A DNA stretch of 64,000 bases from assembly GCA_016791365.1 (NCBI GenBank), contig JAEUMT010000021.1, forward strand, positions 62,001-126,000, written 5' to 3'. The position numbers and the translations under genes are program-made. The stretch is from Hyphomonadaceae bacterium. GTDB taxonomy: Bacteria > Pseudomonadota > Alphaproteobacteria > Caulobacterales > Aquidulcibacteraceae. Below, piece after piece: positions 48,270 through 57,716 of the stretch. Within the stretch, counting starts at the first letter, position 1; the number at the start of each line of letters is the position of its first letter. Under the pieces are notes generated by a model. It had not been told where the DNA came from and searched no databases. It saw nothing but the letters and a program-made list of their open reading frames with translations.

Positions 48270-49693
48270 ACCTGCGCGTGCGCCGCCAGAACGCGCGCAA
48301 CTGTTTCCGTGACGCGTTTGCCCGTCGGAATGTGCAGGAACTCATTCGGTCCGTGCGCATTTGAATGCGGACCGAGCACGCCAGTCACAACAAACTGAGC
48401 CTCGGGAAATTTCTCGCCCAACATTCCCATGAACGGGATCGAGCCGCCTTCGCCCATCATCGCCATCGGCTTGCCCCACGCGGCATGCGAAGCATCCTCG
48501 AGCGCGGCTTCCAGCCAAGGCGCGGTCGCGGGCGCATTCCAACCCGAGCCCTCCTTCTCGCCTTCGTAGCTGACGCGCGCGCCGTAGGGCGGATCGCGTT
48601 CGAGAATCTCTTTCAGTTTGGCGCTGGCTTTTTTCGCATCCGCCGTCGGCGGCACGCGCAGCGAAAGCTTGAGTTCCGTGAACGGCCTCAACACGTTGCC
48701 AGCGTCGCGAGGCGTCGGCGCGCCGGCGAAACCCGTGACCGACAATGCCGGCCGCCACGTACGATTGAGCACCAGCTGATCGCCCTCGGTCCCGGCGGGC
48801 TTCATGCCTTCGACAAAGGGAAACTTCGCATAGACTTCCTTGCCAAGCGCACTGGCCGCGACCTTTGCCTGGTTCTGCCGGTCCGCCGGAACCTCGACGT
48901 TGAACTCGGCGCCCTTGATCTCTCCGTTTTCGATATTCTCGATACGCGCCAACAATTGCCGCGCGACGCGGAAGCTGGACGGCACGACGCCGGACGCATC
49001 GCCGGAGTGAACGCCCTCTTCCAGCACATCGACGCGCAAGGCGCCGCCGACCAGGCCGCGCAATGACGTCGTCAGCCACAGGCGTTCGTAGTCGCCGCAG
49101 CCGCTATCGAGACAAACAACCAGCGAGACTTTCCCGATGCGCTCGGCCAGCGCGTCCATGTAGAATGGCAGGTCCGGCGATCCGCTCTCTTCGCTTGCTT
49201 CGATCACGATCACCGCGCGCTTGTGCGGCACATCCTGCGCCTTCAATGCGAGGAGCGCCGAAAGCGCGCCAAACATCGCATAGCCATCGTCGGCGCCGCC
49301 GCGCCCGTACAATTTGTCGCCTTCAAGCACCGGGATCCAGGGGCCCTTACCTTCGGCCCAACCCGTCATCTCGGGTTGCTTATCCAAATGACCATAGAGC
49401 AAAACGGTGTCGCCCGATTTCGCGGCGCCGGGAACATCGATAAAGATCAGCGGCGTGCGCCCCGGCAAGCGCTCAACGCTCAGCGCCGCGCCTGGCAGCA
49501 TCGGCAGTTTCGACTTCGCCCAGCCGACAAAAAGATCGACCGCCTTTTCCATATGGCCGGTCGCTTCCCAATCAGGTTCAAACGACGGCGACTTGTTGGG
49601 AATAGCGATGTAAGTCGTCAGCGCTGGCACAACCTCGTCGCGCCAGATTTCATCAACGAACTTACGTAGCGCGCTTTGTGCGATCTCGGCCAT
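48266..49693 (-). CDS. M20 family metallopeptidase
   Basis: This 475-residue dizinc peptidase fits the M20/M25/M40 dipeptidase group. Zinc-site motifs are LLYGHLDKQPEM, GRGGADDGYAMF, and IEASEESGSPDL. A lid/dimerisation domain occupies about 210-380. A C-terminal His motif region lies in GPHSNAHGPNEF. It should hydrolyse dipeptides or related amides in the cytosol, since no signal peptide is visible. No operon partner is evident; the VOC gene upstream on the same strand is separate by 85 bases. Confidence 0.9.
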
Positions 49694-49778
49694 GGACGGA
49701 GCTCCTCTGGCTCACATTTAGGCCCATCGCGCGCCCACTTCCACTCCGTCGATCGCCTAGTTCACCTCGGCGCCAGGC

Positions 49779-50309
49779 TCAACGTGTCTCACGAATGGGG
49801 TCCGAGCCGTCCCATGTGGCGGCGACCCGGCGGATATGTTCGAAAAATTTGCCCTTCGGCCCGCTAATGTCAGAAATCTCGATCATCGCGCCCGTATGCG
49901 GCGCCGGCGCGTCGAAATAGGCGAAGCGTCCCTGGGCGCCGCCGATCGCGCCCTCGTGTCCGACGACATGCCCCTTTTCACACAGAGCGTCGTAGAGTCC
50001 CTGAAAGTCGGTCGTCCAATAGGCGAGGTGCTGGAGGCCCTCGTTTCCCGCGTTCAGAAAATCCCGATAGAGCGACGGCGCGTCATTGCGCTGCTGAATA
50101 AGTTCGATCTGCAAATCACCCGAGTTCGCAAGCGCGATGCTCATCTGCATGTCCGACTCCTCGCCACGATAGCGGAAATAGTCGGTCTTCACCCGATCGA
50201 CATAGAACCAAGGTCCGACGCCAAGCACGTTGAGCCAATAATCCATCGACGCACGAATATCGCGCACGACGTAACCATTTTGCCGAATAGCACCCAAAGA
50301 ACGGCTCAC
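49779..50309 (-). CDS. VOC (glyoxalase/bleomycin-resistance fold) family protein
   Basis: The GTG at 50309, with GGAGGAAGG just upstream, gives about 176 residues. Two beta-alpha-beta-beta-beta modules are recognisable: QNGYVVRDIRASMDYWLNVLG at the front and LQHLAYWTTDFQGLYDAL in the middle. Potential metal ligands include His in LQHLAYW and Glu in AMIEISD. Substrate is unknown. Its promoter region faces that of hemN, and the FNR box between them (50424-50437) is about 115 bases from this start, so co-regulation is possible but not shown. Confidence 0.82.
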   Translation of the reverse strand: MSRSLGAIRQNGYVVRDIRASMDYWLNVLGVGPWFYVDRVKTDYFRYRGEESDMQMSIALANSGDLQIELIQQRNDAPSLYRDFLNAGNEGLQHLAYWTTDFQGLYDALCEKGHVVGHEGAIGGAQGRFAYFDAPAPHTGAMIEISDISGPKGKFFEHIRRVAATWDGSDPIRETR

Positions 50310-50423
50310 CACCTTCCTCCTCCGCCTGGCGCCACGCCGCGCCCCCAATAGCCCGGGAATGCCCGGATTTTGTCCGGTTCCGGCCAGCCGCGCGACCTTG
50401 GCGCGACCCACTGTGCATCAAGC

Positions 50424-50437
50424 TTGATGTAGATCAA
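50424..50437. promoter_or_regulatory. FNR/Dnr-type box upstream of hemN
   Basis: TTGATGTAGATCAA is a perfect TTGAT-N4-ATCAA palindrome. Its centre is about 42 bases before the hemN ATG. For an activator centred at -41.5 this would put transcription start essentially at the ATG. Confidence 0.88.
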
Positions 50438-50472
50438 ATCACGCCCCGCGTTTCGCGCTCACAATCGCCCAT

Positions 50473-51804
50473 ATGCAACCCGAGCACTTGCACTACGCGG
50501 AACGACAGGCGCCTCGCTATACGAGCTATCCGACCGCGCCGCACTTTAACACCGGCGTCGATGCCGACACCGTGGCCCGTTGGCTTGCCGAATTGCCCGC
50601 CACGTCCCGGCTTTCGCTCTATTTGCACGTTCCGTACTGCCAATCGTTGTGCTGGTACTGCGGATGCAACACTTACGCTGCCCGCCGCGATGAGCCGGTT
50701 CTCGACTATGTCGATACCGTCCTTAAGGAGATCGAACTCGCCGCATCCAAGCTGACCGCACGTCAGGTCGTGGAGATACATTGGGGCGGCGGCACGCCCA
50801 ACATCCTGTCGGAGCAACAGTTCGAGACAATCACGCAACGCCTGGCGCGACGATTCGACATCGCCGCCAACGCACAACACGCGATCGAACTCGATCCCCG
50901 CTTCATCACCAGGGACAAAGCGGACGCGTACGTCCGCGCCGGCGTCAATCGCGCATCGCTCGGCGTTCAGGATCTCAATGCCCGCGTTCAGCAAGCGATC
51001 GGACGCGTGCAACCGCTCGAGATTGTCGAAGCGGCAGTCGCAACGCTTCGCGCGGCCGGGCTGAACCAGATCAGCATGGACCTCATGTACGGCCTGCCCC
51101 ATCAGACGACGGACGATTTATCCAATACGATCCGGCTCGCGGCGGCGATGGCTCCCAACCGCATCGCGCTTTTTGGCTACGCACACGTTCCGTGGTTCAA
51201 GAAGCGCCAAAGGCTGATCCCGGAAGCGGCGCTGCCAGGCGCGTCGGAGCGCTTTGATCAAGCGGAAGCCGCGCGAATTGAACTGCAGCGGCTCGGCTAT
51301 GTAGCAATCGGTCTCGACCACTTCGCGCTTCCGGAGGACGAATTCGCTCTCGCCCGCGATCAAGGCCGTTTGCGGCGTTCGTTTCAGGGGTATGTCGTTC
51401 AAGATGCAGACGCACTTGTCGGCTTCGGCCCGTCGGCGATTTCAACGCTGCCTCAAGGTTACGCGCAAAACGCGCCGGAACCTGGCGCTTGGGGACAAAT
51501 GATCGCGCAAGGTCAATTGGCCATCGTGCGCGGACACAAGCTTGACGACGCGGATCGCATTCGCAGGCGGCTCATCGAACAGATCATGTGCGATTTTAGC
51601 GCTGATCTCGCGCCACTCGGCGGCGCGGAGGCGTGTGCAAGTGAACTTGAAACGCTTGCGCCGATGTTCGCTGACGGGATGGTTCAGCTTGAAGGCGATC
51701 GAATCTTGCTCAGCGAGAAAGCACGCCCGTTCTGCCGGCTGACGGCGATGGCGTTTGACGCCTACGCCGCTTCAGGCGCGGCGCGCCATTCCAGGGCGGT
51801 ATGA
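50473..51804 (+). CDS. hemN: Oxygen-independent coproporphyrinogen III oxidase
   Basis: This 443-residue radical-SAM enzyme makes protoporphyrinogen IX without oxygen for haem synthesis under low oxygen. The [4Fe-4S] cysteines are Cys56, Cys60 and Cys63 in PYCQSLCWYCGC, with an adjacent Cys65 typical of true HemN. HWGGGTPNIL follows near residue 97. The C-terminal HemN domain (about 350-430) is present, unlike in HemW. There is no Shine-Dalgarno, and the FNR box spacing suggests a leaderless mRNA. nnrS starts four bases after the stop. Confidence 0.94.
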   Translation: MQPEHLHYAERQAPRYTSYPTAPHFNTGVDADTVARWLAELPATSRLSLYLHVPYCQSLCWYCGCNTYAARRDEPVLDYVDTVLKEIELAASKLTARQVVEIHWGGGTPNILSEQQFETITQRLARRFDIAANAQHAIELDPRFITRDKADAYVRAGVNRASLGVQDLNARVQQAIGRVQPLEIVEAAVATLRAAGLNQISMDLMYGLPHQTTDDLSNTIRLAAAMAPNRIALFGYAHVPWFKKRQRLIPEAALPGASERFDQAEAARIELQRLGYVAIGLDHFALPEDEFALARDQGRLRRSFQGYVVQDADALVGFGPSAISTLPQGYAQNAPEPGAWGQMIAQGQLAIVRGHKLDDADRIRRRLIEQIMCDFSADLAPLGGAEACASELETLAPMFADGMVQLEGDRILLSEKARPFCRLTAMAFDAYAASGAARHSRAV

Positions 51805-51808
51805 AGCA

Positions 51809-52978
51809 ATGACAACAGCGGAACGCTATCGCAGCTATCGCGGCGCACCGGTATTCGCGATGGGCTTTCGGCCGTTCTTTTTATTCGGCGCCGCTTTCGC
51901 GGCCTGCGCCCTGCCGCTTTGGATCATCGGCTTTCATGGTTGGATTCCGGGCGTCAATCGCGACTGGCACGTACATGAAATGCTCTTCGGCTATCTCGCC
52001 GCTGTCATCGCGGGGTTTCTGCTGACGGCCGTCCCGAATTGGACCGGCCGCCTGCCCGTCGCCGGCGCGCCATTGGCAGCGCTGTTTTCGCTATGGTGCG
52101 CGGGACGCCTTGTCATGCTGCTCGGCGCCGGGACCTTGTTGGCGGCCGTGATCGATACCGCGTTCTTGTTCGCCCTCGCCGGCATCATCGCGCGTGAGGT
52201 CATCGCCGCGGGCAACAAGAGAAATCTCGCGGTATGCGCGCTTGTGCTCATTCTAGCGGGCGCCAATGTGCTCACGCATTTGCGCTCTCTCGATCCCGCC
52301 CTTGGTCTCCTCGGTGAACGCCTCGCTTTGGGTGTGATCGCCATGCTTGTCGCGCTGATTGGCGGGCGCATCACGCCCAGCTTCACGCGGAACTGGATGG
52401 CTAAACAAAAACTCGCGCCTGAACCCGCATCCCCGGGCCTCTTCGATATTGTCGCTCTCATCGCTACAGCCGCCGCGCTTGGCGCCTGGGTCATTGCCCC
52501 CAATTCGCCGGCCGCCGGCGCTGCGCTTGTCGTTGCAGGCGTACTCACGCTTGCTCGACTGTCGCGCTGGAAAGGATGGCGCACCGCGGCCGAGCCGTTG
52601 GTTATCATTTTGCACACGGGCTACTTGTGGCTCGGCGTCGCATTTCTGCTGCTCGGCGGATCGGCTCTGGCGCCGCAATGGATCGCCGGCGTCGCCGGGA
52701 TACACGCTCTGACAGCCGGCGCGTTCGGCGTCATGACGCTTGCGGTTATGACACGTGCGAGCCGCGGTCACACCGGGCAGTCGCTCTCGGCAGGCGCGGG
52801 CACACAGGCAATCTATGTGCTGGTCAATCTCGGAGCGCTGCTGCGGGTCGCGTCACCCTTCTTTGCGGACGCCTATCTCGTCTTGATTATAGCATCAGCC
52901 ATAGCCTGGAGCGCCGCATTCGCGGGCTTCGTCATCGCCTACGCACCGCTCCTGCTGCACGCCCGCCGCGGCGCTTGA
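51809..52978 (+). CDS. nnrS: NnrS family haem-copper membrane protein
   Basis: This 389-residue protein has about 12 membrane helices. The N-terminal AMGFRPFFLFGAAFA is characteristic of NnrS, followed by conserved histidines (NRDWHVHEMLFGY, AGIHALTAGAFGVMTLAVMTRASRG-like). NnrS is associated with nitric oxide metabolism and protects cells under nitrosative stress, though its mechanism is unresolved. The ATG at 51809 lies four bases after hemN, excluding the longer frame that overlaps it. The shared FNR box makes it part of the anaerobic/NO regulon. Confidence 0.9.
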   Translation: MTTAERYRSYRGAPVFAMGFRPFFLFGAAFAACALPLWIIGFHGWIPGVNRDWHVHEMLFGYLAAVIAGFLLTAVPNWTGRLPVAGAPLAALFSLWCAGRLVMLLGAGTLLAAVIDTAFLFALAGIIAREVIAAGNKRNLAVCALVLILAGANVLTHLRSLDPALGLLGERLALGVIAMLVALIGGRITPSFTRNWMAKQKLAPEPASPGLFDIVALIATAAALGAWVIAPNSPAAGAALVVAGVLTLARLSRWKGWRTAAEPLVIILHTGYLWLGVAFLLLGGSALAPQWIAGVAGIHALTAGAFGVMTLAVMTRASRGHTGQSLSAGAGTQAIYVLVNLGALLRVASPFFADAYLVLIIASAIAWSAAFAGFVIAYAPLLLHARRGA

Positions 52979-53061
52979 TTTTCATTCAATGACAGTCCGC
53001 AAAGCGCGACGTCGTGTCAGCGTTCTTCCTCTGCATTGATGCGACGCTTTGTGTCGCCCGC

Positions 53062-53075
53062 TTGATCTACATCAA
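53062..53075. promoter_or_regulatory. FNR/Dnr-type box upstream of the NO reductase gene
   Basis: TTGATCTACATCAA is a perfect TTGAT-N4-ATCAA site, with its centre about 82 bases before the ATG of norB. The predicted leader is about 40 bases. The rest of the 172-base gap (52979-53150) shows nothing else I can name. Confidence 0.88.
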
Positions 53076-53150
53076 ACACGACATCAGCGAGACGCGAGAT
53101 TGTCGGCAAAACTCCACGGGACGTCTCGTGGAGGATTGGGGAAGCGAGTC

Positions 53151-55421
53151 ATGAGCATCAAAAGACTCTGGATCGCTCTCGCCGTCTTCATGGCAGCATC
53201 GTTCACTGCCTTGGGGTTCTTGGGCCGAGAGATCCATCGTCAGGCTCCGCCGATGCCGGCGGAGATTGTCGATACATCAGGCGCGGTAATTTACACGCGC
53301 GACGACATTCAGAATGGTCAACTTGCATGGCAGTCGATGGGCGGCATGCAGGTCGGATCGATCTGGGGGCACGGCGCTTACATCGCGCCCGATTGGTCAG
53401 CTGACCAGCTGCACCGGGAATCGCTGGCGCTGATGGATATCTGGGCCCAGCGCGAGCACAGCACGCCTTACGCCAGCCTGAGCGCAGAGGATCAAGCGGG
53501 CTTGCGCGAGCGGCTTACGAGCGAAATGCGCACCAACACGTACAATGCCGCCACCGACCGCATTGTCGTGTCGGAAGATCGCGCAGCGGCCATGCGCGAG
53601 GTGAAGGCTCACTATGTCGCGCTGCTTGGCAACGATCCGGCACTGGAATCGCTTCGCGAGGACTACGCCATCGCCAACAATGCGGTGCCGGATCTGACGC
53701 GCCGCGAACAGATCGCCGCGTATTATTTCTGGACCAGCTGGGCCGCCGGCACCAATCGTCCTAACGACACCATCACCTATACTTCAAACTGGCCGCACGA
53801 GCCGTTGATCAACAACGTGCCGTCGCCGGCCAATTTCATCTGGTCGATCGCGAGCGTTATCCTGCTTATCGCCGGCGTCGCGTTCCTGACCTGGATGCAC
53901 GCGCGGATGAAGCATGATGAACATGTCAAGCCGCCGGCCGCCGATCCGTTCTTTAACTTCAAGCCAACGGCGTCGATGCGCGCCACCTACAAATACTTCC
54001 TCACCGTGATCGGGCTCTTCTTGTTGCAAGTCGGCCTGGGCGCGGTGACAGCGCACTACGGCGTCGAAGGCCATGACTTCTACGGCATCCCGATTTCAGA
54101 CTGGATCCCGTATGCGGTGACACGAACCTGGCACACACAGCTTGCCGTTTTCTGGATCGCAACAGCCTGGCTCGCCACGGGCCTCTACATCGCGCCGCTG
54201 GTCTCCGGCAAGGAGCCGAAATTCCAGGCCATCGGCGTCAACATATTGTGGGGCGCGCTTGTCTTCGTCGTTCTCGGCTCGATGGCCGGCGAATGGCTGG
54301 GCGTACAACAAGTGTTCGACCTCGACACCAATTGGTGGTTTGGCCACCAAGGTTGGGAATACATCGACCTTGGCCGCTTCTGGCAGACATTGCTCTTCGT
54401 TGGCCTGGTGCTCTGGCTGGTATTGGTCACGCGCGCGCTTTGGCCCGCCTTGACCAAACCGTCCGAGAGCAAGCCCGTGCTTGCCATCCTCTTCCTTTCG
54501 ACGGTGGCGATTGCGCTGTTCTACGCGGCCGGATTCATGTGGGGCAAACACACCCACATCAGCATGGTTGAGTACTGGCGCTGGTGGGTCGTCCACCTCT
54601 GGGTGGAAGGCTTCTTCGAAGTGTTCGCCACAGCGGTAATCAGCCTGTTGTTCGTGAAGCTCGGCCTCGTGCGCGCGCAAACCGCAAACGTCGCGGTCTT
54701 GTTCGGCACGATCGTCTTCATGTTCGGCGGCGTCTTGGGCACCGCGCACCACTGGTTCTTCTCGGGCACTCCGGTGTCGGTGATCGCCGTGGGCGCGATG
54801 TTCTCCGCCCTCGAAGTCGTTCCTCTGGCGCTCATCGGCGCGGAAGCGCTCGAAACCTATCGCCACACCAAGGCAGCGCCCTGGGTGCAGACCTACAAAT
54901 GGCCGATCCTGTTCTTTGTGGCGGTATCGTTCTGGAATCTGATTGGCGCCGGTCTGTTCGGCTTCCTCATCAATCCACCGATCAGCCTCTATTATATCCA
55001 AGGGCTAAACACGACGGCGAACCACGGCCACACCGCCCTCTTCGGCGTCTATGGCATGCTTGGCATCGGGCTGATGCTGTTCTGCCTGCGCGGCATGTCC
55101 TCGCGGCTGGCTTGGGATGACGGTCTTCTGAAGACCGCGTTCTGGAGCATGAACATCGGGCTCGGCCTGATGTCGGTGCTCTGCCTGCTGCCGCAAGGCA
55201 TTCTGCAGGCCTATCACAGCATCAACACCGGCCTTTGGTTCGCACGCTCACCGGAAGTCATCCATTCGCCGCTGATGGAGCTGCTGGTGTGGATGCGAGT
55301 GCCAGGCGACACGATCTTCTCGATCGGCGCCGTCTGCATCGCCATCTTCGCGGGCAAGCTTGTATTGGCGCCCCGCAAGCCCGCGGAAACGCCGGACGCA
55401 GTCTCGATCCCGGCGGAATAA
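53151..55421 (+). CDS. norB: Quinol-dependent nitric oxide reductase (qNOR)
   Basis: This 756-residue single-subunit reductase converts NO to N2O with quinol as donor. The N-terminal part (about 1-230) is a fused, cytochrome-c-like but haem-free domain typical of qNOR (DDIQNGQLAWQSMGGMQVGSIWGHGAY). The catalytic core has about 13 helices with haem-ligand histidines in TRTWHTQLAVFWIATAWLA, HISMVEYWRWWVVHLWVEG, and GTAHHWFFSG. The ATG at 53151 follows GGAGGATTGGGG; the longer frame from 53049 is upstream of a natural start. No norC or nitrite reductase is adjacent, which points to NO detoxification. Confidence 0.95.
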   Translation: MSIKRLWIALAVFMAASFTALGFLGREIHRQAPPMPAEIVDTSGAVIYTRDDIQNGQLAWQSMGGMQVGSIWGHGAYIAPDWSADQLHRESLALMDIWAQREHSTPYASLSAEDQAGLRERLTSEMRTNTYNAATDRIVVSEDRAAAMREVKAHYVALLGNDPALESLREDYAIANNAVPDLTRREQIAAYYFWTSWAAGTNRPNDTITYTSNWPHEPLINNVPSPANFIWSIASVILLIAGVAFLTWMHARMKHDEHVKPPAADPFFNFKPTASMRATYKYFLTVIGLFLLQVGLGAVTAHYGVEGHDFYGIPISDWIPYAVTRTWHTQLAVFWIATAWLATGLYIAPLVSGKEPKFQAIGVNILWGALVFVVLGSMAGEWLGVQQVFDLDTNWWFGHQGWEYIDLGRFWQTLLFVGLVLWLVLVTRALWPALTKPSESKPVLAILFLSTVAIALFYAAGFMWGKHTHISMVEYWRWWVVHLWVEGFFEVFATAVISLLFVKLGLVRAQTANVAVLFGTIVFMFGGVLGTAHHWFFSGTPVSVIAVGAMFSALEVVPLALIGAEALETYRHTKAAPWVQTYKWPILFFVAVSFWNLIGAGLFGFLINPPISLYYIQGLNTTANHGHTALFGVYGMLGIGLMLFCLRGMSSRLAWDDGLLKTAFWSMNIGLGLMSVLCLLPQGILQAYHSINTGLWFARSPEVIHSPLMELLVWMRVPGDTIFSIGAVCIAIFAGKLVLAPRKPAETPDAVSIPAE

Positions 55422-55443
55422 CCACCCGGCCAGGAAGACCATG

Positions 55444-55474
55444 AAGGGAGGGTCGTTTCGACCCTCCCTTTTTT
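55444..55474 (+). terminator. Intrinsic terminator after the NO reductase gene
   Basis: AAGGGAGGGTCG (55444-55455), loop TTT, and CGACCCTCCCTT (55459-55470) form a 12-bp stem followed by T residues to 55474. This is the strongest terminator in the window. It separates norB from the feoA promoter. Confidence 0.9.
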
Positions 55475-55509
55475 GCACACTCGCTGCGGGTGCGACGCGT
55501 TCGCACAAC

Positions 55510-55523
55510 TTGATCATGATCAA
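55510..55523. promoter_or_regulatory. FNR/Dnr-type box upstream of feoA
   Basis: TTGATCATGATCAA is a perfect palindromic FNR site centred about 42 bases before the feoA ATG, the same spacing as at hemN. It implies a start of transcription at or very near the ATG. Confidence 0.88.
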
Positions 55524-55558
55524 AGCAAAACGGCGGCCATATCCGCCAGGATCATTCC

Positions 55559-55792
55559 ATGACAGTCGCCGATCTCTTTGATGGCCAGCACGGCCGCGTT
55601 GTATTGATGAACGCCGAGGCAGGTCTCGAATCGAAGCTGCGCGAAATCGGCTTTTGCGAAGGCGATCTGATCGAAGTCATCACCCGCGGTCCATTGGGCG
55701 GTCAGCCCCTCGCCGTGCGGCTGAACCGGCGCATCATCGCCATGCGGCTGGACGAGGCTGCCGCCCTGGTGGTCGACGTGCATCATGGCTGA
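55559..55792 (+). CDS. feoA: Ferrous iron transport protein A
   Basis: This 77-residue SH3-like protein should support FeoB in ferrous iron uptake. GLESKLREIGFCEGDLIEVITRGPLGG is the family's central pattern, taken in two pieces (GLESKLREIGF, EGDLIEVITRGPLGG). AGGA lies seven bases before the ATG. Its end overlaps feoB by eight bases. Placement behind an FNR box fits ferrous iron being the available form when oxygen is low. Confidence 0.92.
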   Translation: MTVADLFDGQHGRVVLMNAEAGLESKLREIGFCEGDLIEVITRGPLGGQPLAVRLNRRIIAMRLDEAAALVVDVHHG

Positions 55793-57605
55793 GCTCCGGC
55801 TCGCTCTTGTCGGCGCACCCAATTGCGGCAAGTCCACGCTCTTCAACGGCCTGACCGGAGGACGGGCCAAGACCGCGAACTATGCTGGCGTCACCGTCGA
55901 ACGCCGTGTCGGCCGCTTCGGCACGCCGGCCGGACTGTCGATCGAGTTGATTGACCTGCCCGGCATCTACGGTCTCACGTCGCGATCCTTGGATGAGCGC
56001 ATTTCTGTCGACACAATTCTCGGCCGCACGCCTGGCGAACAGGCGCCCGACGCACTCCTGGTGCTGATCGACGCCAGCGATATCCGCACCCAGCTGCATT
56101 TCATCCTGCAGATTCGGGCGCTCGGACTTCCGATGCTCCTCGCCCTCAACATGTTCGATCTTGCCGAACGTGATGGCGTCAAAATCGATGTCGCCGCGCT
56201 GGAGCGGCGCCTCGGAATCCCGGTGGTTCCAACGCGGGCCACGCGCGAAAGCGGGCGCACCGCGCTGATCGATCGGCTGGATGCTTGCTTTGCCGCGACG
56301 CAGCCGCTTGCGAGCAGCCCCGCTGAACAAAAATCCTTGCCTGTATTACAGCGCGAGGCGCGCGAAATCGCCCGCGAAGTCATTCTGGCCGAGCCTCCGA
56401 TCAATCGACTCACGCGCGCGATCGACCGCGTCGTGCTCAACAAGATAGCCGGCCCATTCATACTCGCGACCATCTTGTTTCTGATGTTCCAGGCCGTGTT
56501 CGCTTGGGCGCAGGCGCCGATGACGGCGATCGATGCTGGCTTCACGTTCTTAGGCCAGACTCTGACAGCCATCCTGCCCGACACGTTGTTGCGCGGTCTC
56601 CTGGTCGACGGCGTCATTGCCGGCGTCGGCAGCGTCATCATCTTCCTGCCCCAGATCGTCATTCTGTTCGCGCTCATCCTGCTGCTTGAGGGTTCAGGAT
56701 ATATGGCGCGCGCCGCCTTTTTGATGGACGAGCTAATGCTGCGCGTCGGTCTCAATGGCCGCGCTTTCATTCCGCTGCTGTCCAGTTTCGCCTGCGCAAT
56801 TCCAGGCATGATGGCCGCAAGAACGATTGAGAATGAACGCGACCGGCTGACAACGATCATGATCGCGCCGCTTATGACATGCTCCGCGCGACTGCCCGTT
56901 TATACCTTGATCATCTCCGCCTTCATTCCCCCCGACACCATCGGTCCGTTTGGGCTACAGGGTCTGGTGATGTTTGGGCTTTATGCGATGGGAATAGTGA
57001 GCGCGCTCGCGGTCGCGTTCGTCCTGAAGCGCACCGTCGCGAAAGGACCGCCGCAATCGCTGCTGATCGAACTGCCGACCTACAAGCTCCCTGACCTCCG
57101 CGATTTCGCGATCAATCTTTACGCGCGCGCGGGAGCTTTCCTGCGCCGCGCCGGCACCGTGATTTTCACGGTCTCGATCGCACTCTGGTTTCTCGCCAGC
57201 TTTCCCTCGCAAGCCGAAGGAATTCGCGGCTCATTCGCCGGCATGATCGGGTCCTGGCTCGAACCGCTGCTGGCGCCGATCGGCTTCAACCTTGAAATCG
57301 CGATCGCGCTCGTCCCCGGCATCGCCGCGCGAGAGGTTGCGGTGGGCGTTCTAGGCACCGTCTATGCGGTGCAGGGTGGGGACGCCAGCCTGGCCGCGAG
57401 CTTGCAGCACGCCTGGTCGCTTCCCACGGCTTTGGCCTTCCTCGCCTGGTACGTCTATGCGCCGCAGTGCTTTGCCAGCATCGCGGTGGCGCGCCGCGAA
57501 ACCAATTCACTGCGCTGGACTATCTTTACCGTCGCCTATCTTTTCGCGCTCGCCTACGTCGCCGCCGGGGCGACCTACTGGCTTGCGAAGGCGGCCGGAC
57601 TCTAG
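55785..57605 (+). CDS. feoB: Ferrous iron transporter FeoB
   Basis: This 606-residue inner-membrane ferrous iron transporter has an N-terminal GTPase domain with G1 motif GAPNCGKST (residues 10-18), G3 DLPGIYGL, and G4-type LNMFDLAERDG. About ten helices follow, with the gate motifs SGYMARAAFLMDELM and SSFACAIPGMMAART. No feoC is present. Length is short for FeoB but within the range of alphaproteobacterial forms lacking the C-terminal extension. The 111 bases to aox contain a small hairpin and an FNR box. Confidence 0.95.
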   Translation: MAELRLALVGAPNCGKSTLFNGLTGGRAKTANYAGVTVERRVGRFGTPAGLSIELIDLPGIYGLTSRSLDERISVDTILGRTPGEQAPDALLVLIDASDIRTQLHFILQIRALGLPMLLALNMFDLAERDGVKIDVAALERRLGIPVVPTRATRESGRTALIDRLDACFAATQPLASSPAEQKSLPVLQREAREIAREVILAEPPINRLTRAIDRVVLNKIAGPFILATILFLMFQAVFAWAQAPMTAIDAGFTFLGQTLTAILPDTLLRGLLVDGVIAGVGSVIIFLPQIVILFALILLLEGSGYMARAAFLMDELMLRVGLNGRAFIPLLSSFACAIPGMMAARTIENERDRLTTIMIAPLMTCSARLPVYTLIISAFIPPDTIGPFGLQGLVMFGLYAMGIVSALAVAFVLKRTVAKGPPQSLLIELPTYKLPDLRDFAINLYARAGAFLRRAGTVIFTVSIALWFLASFPSQAEGIRGSFAGMIGSWLEPLLAPIGFNLEIAIALVPGIAAREVAVGVLGTVYAVQGGDASLAASLQHAWSLPTALAFLAWYVYAPQCFASIAVARRETNSLRWTIFTVAYLFALAYVAAGATYWLAKAAGL

Positions 57606-57615
57606 GTTCCGCTGT

Positions 57616-57630
57616 GCAGTCACGGACTGC
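57616..57630 (+). terminator. Weak hairpin after feoB
   Basis: GCAGTC (57616-57621), loop ACG, and GACTGC (57625-57630) form a perfect 6-bp stem followed by TTAAACCTCTTTC. It may act as a weak terminator between feoB and the aox promoter. Evidence is limited to the structure. Confidence 0.35.
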
Positions 57631-57645
57631 TTAAACCTCTTTCGC

Positions 57646-57659
57646 TTGATCTAGATCAA
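57646..57659. promoter_or_regulatory. FNR/Dnr-type box upstream of the alternative oxidase gene
   Basis: TTGATCTAGATCAA is a perfect palindrome centred about 64 bases before the aox ATG, giving a predicted leader of about 23 bases. Confidence 0.88.
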
Positions 57660-57716
57660 GGCCGCCATGGTGCGGGCGCGAGACACTGAGCGTGTTGATT
57701 TTCAAGGAACAGACCG

